From Aurelia coerulea (Eukaryota > Cnidaria > Scyphozoa > Semaeostomeae > Ulmaridae), in NCBI GenBank assembly GCA_039566865.1, contig CM076955.1:19265501-19329500 (forward strand): DNA of 64,000 nucleotides, in the 5' to 3' direction. The position numbers were made by a program, and so were the translations under genes. The notes under the pieces are model-generated. The model was not told the DNA's origin. It searched no databases and worked only from the letters and a program-made list of their open reading frames with translations. Positions 29,301-41,000 of the stretch are shown in pieces (the stretch's first letter is position 1; each line of letters opens with the position of its first letter).

Positions 29301-32300
29301 TTTAAAATGAAATGGCAAACTGAGAAGGTAAATGTTATTTCGCTAAAATAGCTCGTTTTGTTTAGAGTTATAAGCAATTTTGGCACAGAGCTGTTTTGAA
29401 CATGCTGGGTGAAGAACTAGAAAGTTTCATCAAATCTTTTCTAACATTCAGCTTATCAACAGTGACAATGGGAATAATTGGTTTTAAACTGTTATATTAT
29501 GTTGCTATTTACATACTGGAGAACAGCTTGCGTCACAAACATATCAATTTCACCAGGATAGCCAGAGGTCACATGATATTCAACAAGGAATGTGGCATAT
29601 TGTTTTCCTTCAGAACTGTGAACAAAATGCTGTCTTGCCGCCTTGTACTCTCCCTCTGGAATGAAACAAACAATTGATGCAAAAGACGATTACAGAAAAG
29701 ATGGTGTCAAGGGGCATCTGACCAACAAGGACAGATTTTGTAACACAATGGCATTAGTTGCTTTTATTGACACCTGAATTCAAAACGATTAGTGATTGCC
29801 AAAGGAAATTCCTTCAATCAGTAATTCAAAACAAACAAAGCTGCAAAAGTTTCTCTGACACCCAGGTAGGTAGCTCGCTAGTTGTGCATTCCAGAAATTG
29901 TTTTTAAGAGCAAACATGAGCATATATCGAAAGAAGAAGGATATGTCTAGGCCTCGGGCATTTTATTTCTTTGGTTCAGAAGCTGAGCAGTAAGTGTTTT
30001 AATTACACCCAAAAAAATAAGAGGATTGAATTGACTCCCAATCGGATTCTTAATTGATACAGTAGTTTGATTATTTTTCAAAATGACGGCAGTTTTCTTT
30101 CACGAAAAGAGAGCAAGGACCGTTTTGCAAAAATATATTTGCCACTTAGAATTAAGAATTACACCTGCATAAGATAAAAAGAGCAGGTCTGGTGGGTAAG
30201 GAAATAAATAAGTATACATCCATACCTTCCCAGTATTTGGTTGCTATTGTCTCATGAATTTTTGGGTGCCCAAATTTATGACCAGACTTTGACCACCTAG
30301 AAAGTGAACATTTAACAAATCTTAACTTTAAGTAGATTCAGGAATCCCTCTACAACTAAATAGTATCAGAAACAATTTCTAATGATCTTTTTTGACAAAA
30401 CATTTTTACAAAAAAACATCTTTCAACTTCTTTCTTCAGGATATTCTTACTGCTTCAAAATACAGAACAGTTCTTTCATAACATCACAACTATTAAAGGA
30501 TTCTTATGAATTTACCAAGAATTCGTTCAATATTTGCATTATCATATACTTTGTCCCAAAAAATCTTTCAAATCAATGAAGATTTTTGTTCATTCTTAGG
30601 AATAATTCATGAATGTTAAGTTATGAAAGAACTGTATGGTATATACCATAGGATATTCAGTTGGGTGTAGCCATACAGTACTGTAGTTGTTTTGTTGTGA
30701 AAGGAGATTCTGGGTATCCATGTCTGAGGTATCTATTTAGTTGATACCAACAATATGATTTTACCCACTGATTCTCGAGAAATTGAAAGCTGATTTGATA
30801 ATTTGTATAGTTCAAAGAAATGTTTCAATATTACCGTAGTGCCTCTCTAACGAGATCATGTCTGGATGCAGAATCCTTGTTGCAAAGGTTGACAATATCA
30901 GTTATTTTCTCTGAGAAAAAATAATAATTGGTAATTATACATCAAATAAGTTGATGAGAACAACATGCAAAAAGGGTGTTTTCCCAATGCGATCAAAAGA
31001 TTCAAAGTTATTCATTCTCACCAGTTTTTTCTTCAGTGACTTCCTTTTTGCCGTCTTCATAGCATTTGATCATTTGCCTTGCAAGATCTATGCCACTCTC
31101 GAGCTGATACAAAAAGAGAGTTATTTACAGATCAAAGTCATGAAATTCAAGATTCTTTTTTAAATACAGTACCCATATTTTTGTTTATAAGAAACTGCTT
31201 ATAACAAATGGTAGGTTTTTTAGATTTAAATAGATTTTTTGAAAGTTAAGAAACAACCCTACCTGAATTTAAAAAGCTAAGAAACTTCTGTAGTCTGCAG
31301 TTTTGAGATCTTACTAAGTAATTTGGGAGCCATCTTGATAAAGCTAGCCTGCGCGCAGACCCAATATTCCAAAGAAGAAAGGGTCTGCGCAACAATGACC
31401 AAAAGCTTGCTACACAATGCAAATCCCTTTAGGCCATTCATTTTGCTCGGACTACGGATAAATTATAGCATAGTCATAAGAGAAAACTTAATTTTTCTCT
31501 TATGACTATGATAATAGTGAACGACATGTTTTTCAACCCGCTAAACAACACATCGTTAACAATCACACCTTTCCCAGTCCTCTTGGGGTCCTTTTACGAA
31601 TATACAATTAAACGTTCAAAACAAAAGCCACAATACAATGCAAAACATACAAGTGACGAGAACAAACAACACAATACACCACTGAACGCAAATGTGTGAC
31701 AGCATATTGTGACAACAACAAAACGACACGCATGAATTAATCAACTCATGATTGCATAAATTATTTTCCCTGAAACCCAGAATTGTGCGGTAGCAAGCTT
31801 TTGGTCGTTGTTGCGCAGACCCTTCCTTCTTCAGAATATTGGGTCTGCACGCAGGCTAGATAAAGCTAAATTAAGTCTACATTTCTTGCATTAAATTATA
31901 AGAAACACATAAGAAACTTTTGGTAGCAAAATGGCCCAAAAATTTAAGAAACTGCCTACCAGCCCTGCACCTTAGTTTCTTAAATAAAAACATAAGTGTG
32001 GTATATAAATACAGTTTCGTTCAAGAAATTATCTGAAAAGTAACTCACAGAAAACAAAAACATTGAGAAAGTTCAGTGCTGGAATCAAAATGCTTGAAAA
32101 CGTTTTTGGTCTAATAAGGACTTTTATTTATTTAGTAGTACCTGGAGAACGGCATGGCTTCATACAACTTTGTCATGAACTGTTCACAAGGCATAGAATG
32201 TAAGTTTCAAAAATTAGAGGAAGCTCCTACGAAATTGTTGTCAAGAAACTTTGAATCACCTGTTCGTGCTGTAGTAAGAGTTTTGAGCAATCATATAAGA

Positions 32301-33233
32301 GCTTAATTGCTTCATCATATTTTTCTTGCACTTTGTACCTGTGAAAAATTGGTAAAAACTTAACAACCAAACAATTAAGGTATTACCAGTGCAAAGTATG
32401 CAATACACGTTTTTTCTTTTATAAGAAACTGGTTTATAAGAAACTAGTACTAGGATGGCGAAAAAATTAAGAAACTCTAGTACTATGCTTGAGAATTGCT
32501 AAGAAACTTTTAAAGCCAAACACAAGGAAATCATTCGAAAATTGTCGTTGAGCCTTTATATTTTAGTAATATTCATGATAGATTTATGCTTTGAATCAAA
32601 TAGAACTCTCCTTCTCCCTAAAAATTGTGCTGTCTGTCAAGAAACGAGTACTTGGCAGTGGTAGATGCTACATGCATCCTAAATGCATCCAAAAAATAAG
32701 AAACACATTAAGAAACTGTTAGTACTCAAAAGCTGAAATTTTCACGTGAAATTAAGAAACTTTTAGTACTATGGGCTTATCCAAGTTTCTTATAAAAGAA
32801 AAAACGTGTAGGTAAGTAAAAGGTACACAAACAAAGAGGTTTGATTCAAAAGTGTTTAAAAATGTTTGACCAAAAAAGGCAAATGGTACCAATTTTGCTA
32901 AACATTTGTAACAAAAATATTTTCTTAATCTATTCTTTACATTCCAATGTTAAAAAAATACCAATTGGTCATGAAAGAAGAGGTAAATCTCCCAAGTAAT
33001 AAGAAGTAAAATTTATAATTTTTTTAGGCCGGTCCATCATATCACATGAAAGAAAGGCTCCTCTCGATCGTTCCTGTATCTAATCTAGGCTATAATATTG
33101 AGCCTTACCGAAAATACAATGTTTTTACAACTTGACTAGCTTCATAGAAGTTTCCATCTTCAACATTTCTTGCAAATTTTTGATAAATCCTTTCATTTCT
33201 CGATCTTTCGTTTCTCTGTCTTCCGGACGCCAT
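26373..33233 (-). CDS. GET4: GET4/TRC35, Golgi-to-ER traffic protein 4 homologue, complete (10 exons)
   Basis: Minus-strand exons in transcript order: 33233-33109, 32338-32260, 31103-31022, 30910-30835, 30296-30226, 29655-29517, 28859-28716, 28490-28415, 27289-27208, 26446-26373. They total 948 nt (315 residues plus TAA), with all phases consistent. GET4 is an alpha-solenoid that, with UBL4A and BAG6 in animals, hands tail-anchored proteins to the TRC40/GET3 ATPase and supports cytosolic quality control. Diagnostic stretches are NFYEASQVVKTLYFR, FGHPKIHETIA, PLLNFIAFLLLAVE, FTTLCEQYQPSISRDP and the hallmark YLDKIGQLFFGLPPK. The C-terminus is acidic (MEVEAAAEEDID). Length is close to the human protein (about 327). 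The start ATG gives MASGRQRNE, with no better upstream option seen. The introns carry several transposons, but no exon is disrupted. Confidence 0.95.
27394..28002. mobile_element. MITE, AACAAGGGCAG family, carrying a LINE 3' end
   Basis: AACGAGGACAGATTTTG-type left end (with a partial duplication of this end near 27465) and ACAAAATCTGTCCTCATT right end. About 27680-27890 is foreign: a LINE-like 3' UTR ending in (ACAT)n. In a GET4 intron. Confidence 0.75.
27685..27882 (+). mobile_element. LINE 3' tail with (ACAT)n
   Basis: The AAGGTCATCTTGACC...TGTAAATAATTGTAATTG segment ends in about seven ACAT units, a usual form of LINE 3' tail. It interrupts the host MITE. Confidence 0.55.
29724..30045. 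mobile_element. Half copy of AACAAGGGCAG-family MITE
   Basis: Starts AACAAGGACAGATTTTG and runs through the family's CAGTAATTCAAAACAAACAA and GGTTCAGAAGCTGAGCAG modules, but the second inverted half is absent. In a GET4 intron. Confidence 0.65.
31345..31858. mobile_element. Element with TAGCCTGCG ends and 8-bp duplication
   Basis: TAGCCTGCGCGCAGACCC to GGGTCTGCACGCAGGCTA, flanked by perfect GATAAAGC (31337-31344, 31859-31866). The arms extend through GTTGCGCAGACCC and TAGCAAGCTTTTGGTC. Near 31464-31510 a perfect ATAGTCATAAGAGAAAA stem with a 9-base loop is visible. In a GET4 intron. Confidence 0.85.
32406..32808. mobile_element. TA-flanked MITE rich in AAGAAAC
   Basis: CACGTTTTTTCTTTTATAAG to CTTATAAAAGAAAAAACGTG with TA at both edges, suggesting a mariner-like origin. 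Many AAGAAACT repeats inside; a similar AAGAAAC-rich zone surrounds the element at 31345. In GET4 intron 1. Confidence 0.75.
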
Positions 33234-33589
33234 GACAGTGTCTTTATTCCTGGCCTCATTCCCATGAATAACTATTTTTCGCCACAGGGTGTCAGGTTGA
33301 CCATGTGATCAGATCTTATATTTCTGTGTCACAGTTTCTGTGAGAAAAGTTTTGAAATTTCTCAAAAAGCTCAAAAATTTTGGAATGGAATTTGGAAATG
33401 TTGTCTTACCGTAAAGTGTTTAGTATTATGAAAATAAAAGGAATACTTTCCCAGTTTATTCTATCTTTCGATTCTTTGGGCTCGTTGCTGCGAACTTGCT
33501 GCAAGTCTCTCTTTGCAGAAAAATGGGAGAATGGAAATAACAAGAGAGAAATTGCCTTTTCCCCCTTTTCCTTTACGAGAGAGTCTTGT

Positions 33590-33779
33590 AGCAAGTCCAA
33601 TTTTCCGACAGAGGGGCTGGAGCTTCCAACAGGGGGCCTAAAATGGCTAAAATATGCAGTTTTCATACGTCATTTTGCCAAATTTCCTCCGACGAGGACC
33701 CAAAATGTCCTCCGACGGGGGGCTAGATGCTTCCAACGAGGGGGCTGTAGCCCCCTAGCCCTCCCCTGGCGCCACCCCT
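33590..33779. mobile_element. hAT-like MITE fragment in the GET4/RBBP6 interval
   Basis: The right end CTCCCCTGGCGCCACCCCTG is the inverse of the left end of the element at 19785, with matching TCCGAC(G/A)(A/G)GG blocks. The left end is degraded. Confidence 0.6.
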
Positions 33780-33863
33780 GGTCCTGGAGCCCTCCTGGAA
33801 GTTTCTTAAAATTATCAAATTTTTAGTACACGGAGTTTCTTACGAGTTTCTTAAAAGTTCCAT

Positions 33864-34184
33864 CCCGGGGGGGGTACTTCACATATTTTGGGTACGGGGA
33901 CGTGCCATCGGGAAGGGTATCGATTTTCGCGATTTTGGTATAAGGAACGGTATCGATTTTCACGATTTTGGTATAAGGAACGGTATCGATTTTCGCGATT
34001 TTGGTTTAAGGAACGATTTTGGTATACTTTTTCGGAAAATTGGTATAAGGTCTGGTATACTTTTTTGCAAAATTGGTATAAAGTCGGGTATACTCTTTGG
34101 CAAAATTGGTATAAGGAACGGGTATGTTTTTGAAGCTTCGATGGCACGTCCCCGACCAAAACCTGGTCAAGTAACCCCCCCGGG
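33864..34184. mobile_element. Poly-G/poly-C-ended MITE, copy 2
   Basis: CCCGGGGGGGGTACTT to AAGTAACCCCCCCGGG-type ends with a perfect 8-bp duplication AGTTCCAT (33856-33863, 34185-34192). The subterminal GGGGACGTGCCATC is inverted at the other end. The core is tandem GGTATAAGGAACGGTATCGA units. Lies in the divergent promoter interval. Confidence 0.9.
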
Positions 34185-34891
34185 AGTTCCATAACAACCT
34201 TCATGTTTCTGTTTCAAAACAGAGTCGTTGATGAAGCCTAGCCTTTCCAATGTTTAGACTGAAATCAAGTAACTTTCGAGTAGTATGAAACAGGAAATAA
34301 GCGAAAATAAAGTAAAAGATGTTAAGGATTCCCTTTTGTCAAAATAAATAAATATTTTCCCAGGCTGCAGCTGCTGACAATCTGAGAGTTGACTTTCTAA
34401 TCGATTCCTCTGGTTCCCCTGTAGGTAGATTTGGGAGCATTGTCTTGTACGTCACAATACAGGTTTAAAACCGGTTTACGACATGTGCTTTGTGACAATA
34501 ATGCATTGCGCGAGGAAGAATTTCATCATTGTGAAAGAGAAAGACAACAGCGAAGGGCGAGGGAAACTAAAGTCAACTGCTTCGAAAGCGAATTTCTGGC
34601 TGAGTTTTTCAGTTTTACGTCTTTTCTGAAAGCTCATAACGTCTATAAAACATCCGCCTACAGTTACATCATATTTTTTGGTGAATGCCGGGGATATCTT
34701 CGTGGACTGAAACAATCGAAGATGGAGTGACGCAGCAGACAAAAGACGGCCATGTTGGTTTGATGTGGAACGAAGAAGGCGCACAGCTGACGACCTCTGA
34801 CGACGCGGTGAAAAAGAACTTTTGGGACTATTTGAGGTGCAAGAACTGACTGAAAGAACTGTGAATGCATTGAACACTATTCAAACGAACA

Positions 34892-35060
34892 ATGTCTTCA
34901 ATTCACTATAAATTTAGAAGTAGTTTAGAATACGATACGTTGACTTTCGATGGGCCTAGTATTTCTCTGAGCGACCTGAGAGATGCTATTATTCAGCAAA
35001 AGAAAATCGGAAAAAGCTCTGACTTTACTTTGGAAGTAACTAATGCTCAAACGAAAGAAG
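34892..35060 (+). CDS. RBBP6: RBBP6 exon 1, DWNN domain start
   Basis: The start codon context is aacaATGt. The 56 codons begin MSSIHYKFRSSLEYDTLTFD and end TNAQTKE, the signature of the DWNN domain; the rest of the domain (VPRNTSVVVKRVPV) is on the exon at 37550-37631. The donor is GTAAGA. Confidence 0.95.
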
Positions 35061-38000
35061 GTAAGATGGTGGATTATTCTCAATACTTCGCGAGGCTCGG
35101 CTTTGTAGGGAAGGTTGGAAGCATGAGAAAAGAGGCAGAGAAAAAGCCAACCGTGTGTGTGTGTGCACAGCTGCGCGTGAAGTTGGTCGTCGTTGGACTG
35201 TCGTTAGGCCAACAAGGTTATAGATAGGGCATGGGCGGAATTTGACGTGGCCGGACGATATTTACCAACCCGCGCCACGAACTCCCACTTATTTAAATTT
35301 AAATAGACACTGTAAAAACCAGCTCGTAAAGAAGAACCACCAAAATTTCAGTACAATCAAAAACGACATGTTGTAATGCGTGAATACCATGTAAATGACA
35401 TGTGCTCCTCGCTCATTGCAGTTTCAATGTAATTTTTAAACAATTGAAGAAAATTTCTTCCAAAATTTGAGTCTTCATAAAGCTAAAGGTTCTTTAACAT
35501 TGTGGTTGTTGTATGCAGGTCATGAAAAATATGTAAAATCCAGAACAAAAGTGTCACCACTAAAAAGTTATCAAAATTGGAAATGGCAAATGTTTGTAAA
35601 TTATGTTTGTTGCGCAGCAGAATGCCCAGGACAGCAACACCCGTGTCCAAGTTTGATTATGGTTAAAAAATTCTCAAAGATCAGTTCCTACAGAATGTGA
35701 AAAGTGCATTGAGTAGTAAATCCAACTGCTAATATTTTCAGTTGTTACTGGTCATAATGAATTGTTAGAAAATAACCAATGACAGAAAAAAGAAACAAGA
35801 ATAGATACAGTGTACAGTAAAACTTCATATTAGCCAATCAATGCACTGTATTTCAACTTTCCACTCTATTCTTACCCAACAGGGCAGATTTTGTAATACA
35901 ATAGCATGAGATGCTTTTGTTGACACCTCAATTCAAAGTGATTAGCGATCATAGACAAAGGAAATTCTCTCAACCAGTAAGTCAAAACAAACAAAGCCGC
36001 AAAAGTTTCTCTGAAACTCGGGTAGCTAGCGCGCTCATTGTGCATTCCAGAAATTATTCCTTAGGGCAAACATGAGCATAGATTGAAAGAAGAAGGATAT
36101 ATCTACACACATGCCGAGGGCATTTTATTTATTTGGTCCAGAAGCCGAGCAGTAAATGTTTTGATAACACCAATAAAATAAGAGAATTGAATTGCCTTCC
36201 AAATGGCTTCTGAACCAAAAAAATGCCCGCGGCAGATGTGTAGATGCATCCTTCTTCTTTCGATCTATGCTCATAATTGCCCTTAAAACCATTTCTCAAA
36301 TGCACAACGAGCGAGCTAGCTACCCGGGTTTCAGAGAAACTGTTGTGGCTTTGTTTGTTTTGATTTGCTAGTTGAGAGAATTTCCTTTGTCTCCAATCGC
36401 TTTGAATTGAGGTGTCAACAAAAGCAGCTCATGCTATTGTATTACAAAATCTGCCCTTGTTTTCTTACCCTACAATTTGTTGTGGCCAATGCCAAAGTTT
36501 ACTTCACCCTGTGCCCTTGTGAACATTTCACAGCAAAGTTTCAAGATCCTGCAACGCTGCAGACAGTACTCAATTACTAAAGTAATATGAAATATAAGAA
36601 ACAAGTGAATATGAGCTGAAAATAAGGAAGGCACTTCGTTGTTTATTTCAAAATCTTGGTGGGGGGCACATGCCCCCAGTGTCCCCGGTTCCTATGTCCC
36701 TGCTCATCAATATACAGCTCAAAACAGGACTTTGCTTTTGTGCCTCGATCTTATTGTCTCATCAGTCAATTAAACTTAGTACAGTATGTTTACTTTATCA
36801 GTTAATTGCTCAGCCTTGTTTTTGTCAATTTACATGAAGACCATAGGCAGGTCCTGTTTTCGAACTGTATATCATGAGTCCTAGTTTGAGTGGTTAGTGG
36901 TAGTCAGTAATGTCTCAGTCAATTCTTGCCCTGACCACCCCCCCCCCTGGACACCCCCAGGCATGCTCAAAAAAATATTCATGGCCCCTGGATATTTGTG
37001 CAGGAAATTTTTTTGTTGACTCTGGGCTGCCTGGGGGGATGGTCAGGGTAGGAACTGAATGAGACATAATATGATAGTAACAATAGCTGGTGAAAATCAG
37101 AAGTCTATATGACTCTTTCTGTCACAGACCTTGGACATGAGCAAGGAACACAGGAAGACTGTGTTACAGTTTATTCAAGAAATGTTTTATTCAAAAATTA
37201 TTTCCCTTCACTATATCATGTGTTGTTTATTTACCACCTTTCCGACGTGTTATTTGTGAAATAAAAAGACCTTTTAGAGAGTTCACAAATAACACGTTGG
37301 AAAGGCGCAAGAAAACAACACACGATATAATGAAAAAAGAGAAAACATATTTTTGAATGAAATACTTTTTGAATACAACATTTTTTGAATAAACTGTAAT
37401 ATGGGCCTCCTTTGCAAGGAACACATAAACTCTTCTATCATGAAAACCTTGCACTTAAAATGTGATAATGTGAATTCTTATGAAAGGCTTTAGATACTAT
37501 GCAGTGTTTGCTGAATAGGGAACAAACAAAATCTTTTCTTCTCTTCCAGTTTATCATGACCCTACAATGCAAGTCCCAAGAAATACCTCAGTAGTTGTCA
37601 AAAGAGTCCCAGTGGCAAGGCTGGCTGCAGTGTAAGTTTACTGTCTTTCATATGGCTCAAGAATTCTTATCATAATGTGCAGGATCCTTGAAAACATTCT
37701 TCAGAATTCTTGACATGTTAGTGTGCTTAAAGCCTGGGCAGGAGAAATTTGCACAGAGCTAAAACCAGAATTAATTTTGCATGAATTTTAGTGTAATTCC
37801 TATCTGATTATGTATTTTGAGATGGACTTTGAAAACTGGCAAGAAAGTTTGACAATAGGAAGTTGTGGCAGAGAGACAGAACTATGGGTAATCTCTTTTG
37901 TTATGACATGTTGAATGACCCTCAAAAGGAATAAGTTTTCTCCAGATTATACTGGGCTTTGCCACGCTGCACACCTCTCTTTTCAGCATGATTTCCTTTG

Positions 38001-41000
38001 TAAAGAAGGTGAACCTTAGGAATTAGGAACTCCTACAGCTGCTTTGTTTGAAGACCCTCAACTGTGATCCTTTGTGGGCTGAATGAAAGACAAGACAGAA
38101 CCCAGGCCAAAAATAGAATTAATTTTAGATAATATGAATGACAAATTTGGTGCCGCAAACTATCTTGGTTAGCAGTAAACCTTTTAGCTATTCTACAAAA
38201 GAGCCTGGATAGAGTGTTGTTTTTGTACAATTTTACACGCGAGGTTCAATCATGTGGTGTTGGAGCTTCTATCACTGTTGTCCACATTCGAAAGTTCATC
38301 AAAATGTATCGTAATTTCGAATGTTGTTTTTGAATAGCTAAAAGGTCCATGGGTCCTTAAAGGTGGCCTGAAGTGAAAAATTATACAGTATTTTTGCAAA
38401 TGAACGGCACTATCAAATGATAAAGGAATCCTGTTTAAATTTCTTTGATTTCTCATTTCTCTTTCAAGTTGTCCACTGATGTTAAGTTTTGGCTGATGAT
38501 GTCATTTTGCTTGCAATTTATTAGGATAACATATGGAAATATAGCTGTCTCTGATCTTTGAAAGTTTACAGTTATCGGAAACATTTCAGCTGAGCTGAAT
38601 AAATTTTATATAAATTGCCTTGTGACTTAGAACTATGATGCTTAGAAAGGCATGTCAATTGTGCAAAGTTTTTTAATTAGATTTCTCTTTGGAAATATGT
38701 TCAACCTTGTATACTTTTTCAATTTTTGTAAACAAAATGACATCATCAGCCAATCGTACAAAACAGTGGATAACTGAAACCAGGTATCAAAAAATTTAAA
38801 CAACGCTCTTTATCAGTCAATTTATTTGCATCAATAAAAATTTTTGCTACAGATCACTGTTAATTCTTAAGAAATTACATTACTACAAATGATATTGATC
38901 ATTTTTCTTCTTTTGCAGGACGGGAAAGATCATAGATCCTGAAGCAAAAGAAGTATGTAAAGAGAGCAGTAAATATGTCAAAGCAGTTTCAAAGCTTCTT
39001 TCTAAATATCTAGAAATTAAGAGATGGACTTCTCAGGCTGATAGCTGATGATATCGTTTGTGATTAAATTAATCACTCTAAGTTAAATCTGAGAGGAGTT
39101 TTGGTGTTTTCCGGCTGAAAGATACCCCACAATTTGTAACCAAATGAAAAAATTTAACAGCTAACAAATTTTTTTCAAAGATGCTTTGCTGGCCAAAAAG
39201 TTGCAGTTATGCAAAAAAATAATTATGGAAAAGATGGTATCAAAGGGGTGTTTGACCAACATGCTTTGCACTTCATGATGGAATCGACGGTGATTTTAAA
39301 TGAAATGCATTTTATCAAATACTCTGCACCATCTCTTCCATGATCGTCTCTATTGGTTGAAAGTCTTTCCAAAGCAACAACTACAACCTCCCAAGGATAA
39401 AAAACCTAGAAAGTTGTGAGGCTTTTCTGCCGATTTTAAAGAAATAGCAAACATTTTCTGGCAGCAAATTATTTTATTTCTGTGAATACAATAGTGGCTG
39501 CATGACATAGAGAAGTTTTGGATTCAAGTTGAAAAGGGTTTTGAAGGAATGTTAAAAATAAGAAGCTGCTATTTCCTCATCAATTCCTAAATTTGTGCAC
39601 CTTGTTTTTGAGGGGATTCGTTTTATAGTACCATGAAATGGGCAATTAGATTATTCTTAGGTGATATGATATTTTAAATGTAGATTTGTAATATTTGTAA
39701 ATATGGAGATAGATATTTATTTTGATATGGTTGATGTGAGAATGAAAGAGATCGCCACAGCATGAATTCCCTTGTGTCCAAATGGCCCTCTTGCGAACAG
39801 CTTATTGTTAGCTTGTTCAGAGAATGGCACTTTTTTGTGAATGAACGGACATCAAGGACATCCAGCAAGGGACATCAATTGGTTGCTTGGTGACAGTTGA
39901 GATCAAGTCAAGGTTTGCAAGACTTCTAATCAAGATTTCATTTTCTTTCCGCAACAAAGGATCAGGATTCAGCAAAAGTTTCACTTGAAAAGTTATCACA
40001 GGTACCCCGTTGTTTTGTTTTGCCTCTGCATTGAAAAGGGGCATTTTTACATTTCCTTACTTTTTACAAGGAACACTAACTTTTACACTGATCTAACATT
40101 TTTATCCATGAACAGGGATTCTAACGTTTCACCTCCGGTGCTAGTATCATGAACTTCCAAAGAGACACCGCTACTAAAACGCATCAGCTTTATAAAATTT
40201 GAAGATTTTACACAAACGTTTTCTAAATTTTGAGAAGCTGGCTAATTTAACTTTGTTTGGTTTCTGCATCAAAAAATTTGATCTAAGCTTGACTAAAGCT
40301 CATTGATCAACGGGGCCCGTTTTTTCTGCAAGACCTTATCGCTGTCTTAGAGTTGATAACTTTAGAAAAATTAGAAATTTCGTTTTGATTTAGAAGGATC
40401 ACCAAGATGAGTCTAAAACTGTTGGTATTTTGGTAGCTTTATTGCAATATGAGAGTGACAGTTACGGTTCTGGATTACTGCAGCCACGTATCAGCCGCAC
40501 TTAGAATTAAGGCTGAAAAGTAGGGGGGGGGGGAAGTACAATTGCCGCGAAAGCGAATAGTATTTTCTAGCAATTGAACTGCGGCCTCGCCGTTCTTTTG
40601 GAGTAAATCTCGTACTTACGCTTGGTGTATTTTCACGATTCTGGCCGCTGATTGAAGACAATATAACATTTATAACAGCCCGTTTGTTGCCGTGATCATA
40701 GTGTATTCTAGTGACGATGCCGTGATTAATTTAGCAATGCTCCTAATAAAAGTCTATGGTTGCACGTGAAGAGAGTATGTGCGTGAAGTGCATCAAGTAA
40801 GGGCGAACGTCATTTTTGCTGCATTTCGACTCGGACGGCTTCAAATTTGATGGTTCTTATTAAGCAAAGAAGTGACAAAATACGTAAGAAAATTGAATTG
40901 GTAGGGGAAAGTCTGCCGAAATCAATTGAGCCAACTTTTGTTTGCATTTCTTTCGTGGAAAAACTCACCGTTGGTTTTTACAGCAAAAGAGTTGTATGGT

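Larger units (their letters stand above)
33234..34891. promoter_or_regulatory. Divergent GET4/RBBP6 intergenic region
   Basis: The GET4 ATG (33233, minus) and RBBP6 ATG (34892, plus) face away from each other across 1.66 kb. Two transposons (about 33590-33779 and 33864-34184) occupy part of it, so the ancestral spacing was about 1.1 kb. The last 250 bp before RBBP6 are richer in CpG than the surroundings. It must hold both promoters unless 5' UTR exons lie elsewhere. No TATA box was assigned. Confidence 0.45.

Noticed and set aside
33380..33826. 148-codon plus-strand frame
   Set aside because: Its second half is the hAT-like MITE fragment; the first half has no recognisable motif.
33888..34133. 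Frame of repeated RFSRFWYKERY units
   Set aside because: Tandem core of the poly-G-ended MITE at 33864-34184; other copies have unrelated cores.
34431..34877. Overlapping 99- and 133-codon frames upstream of RBBP6
   Set aside because: No family resemblance; they lie in the RBBP6 promoter/5' UTR region and overlap each other on opposite strands.
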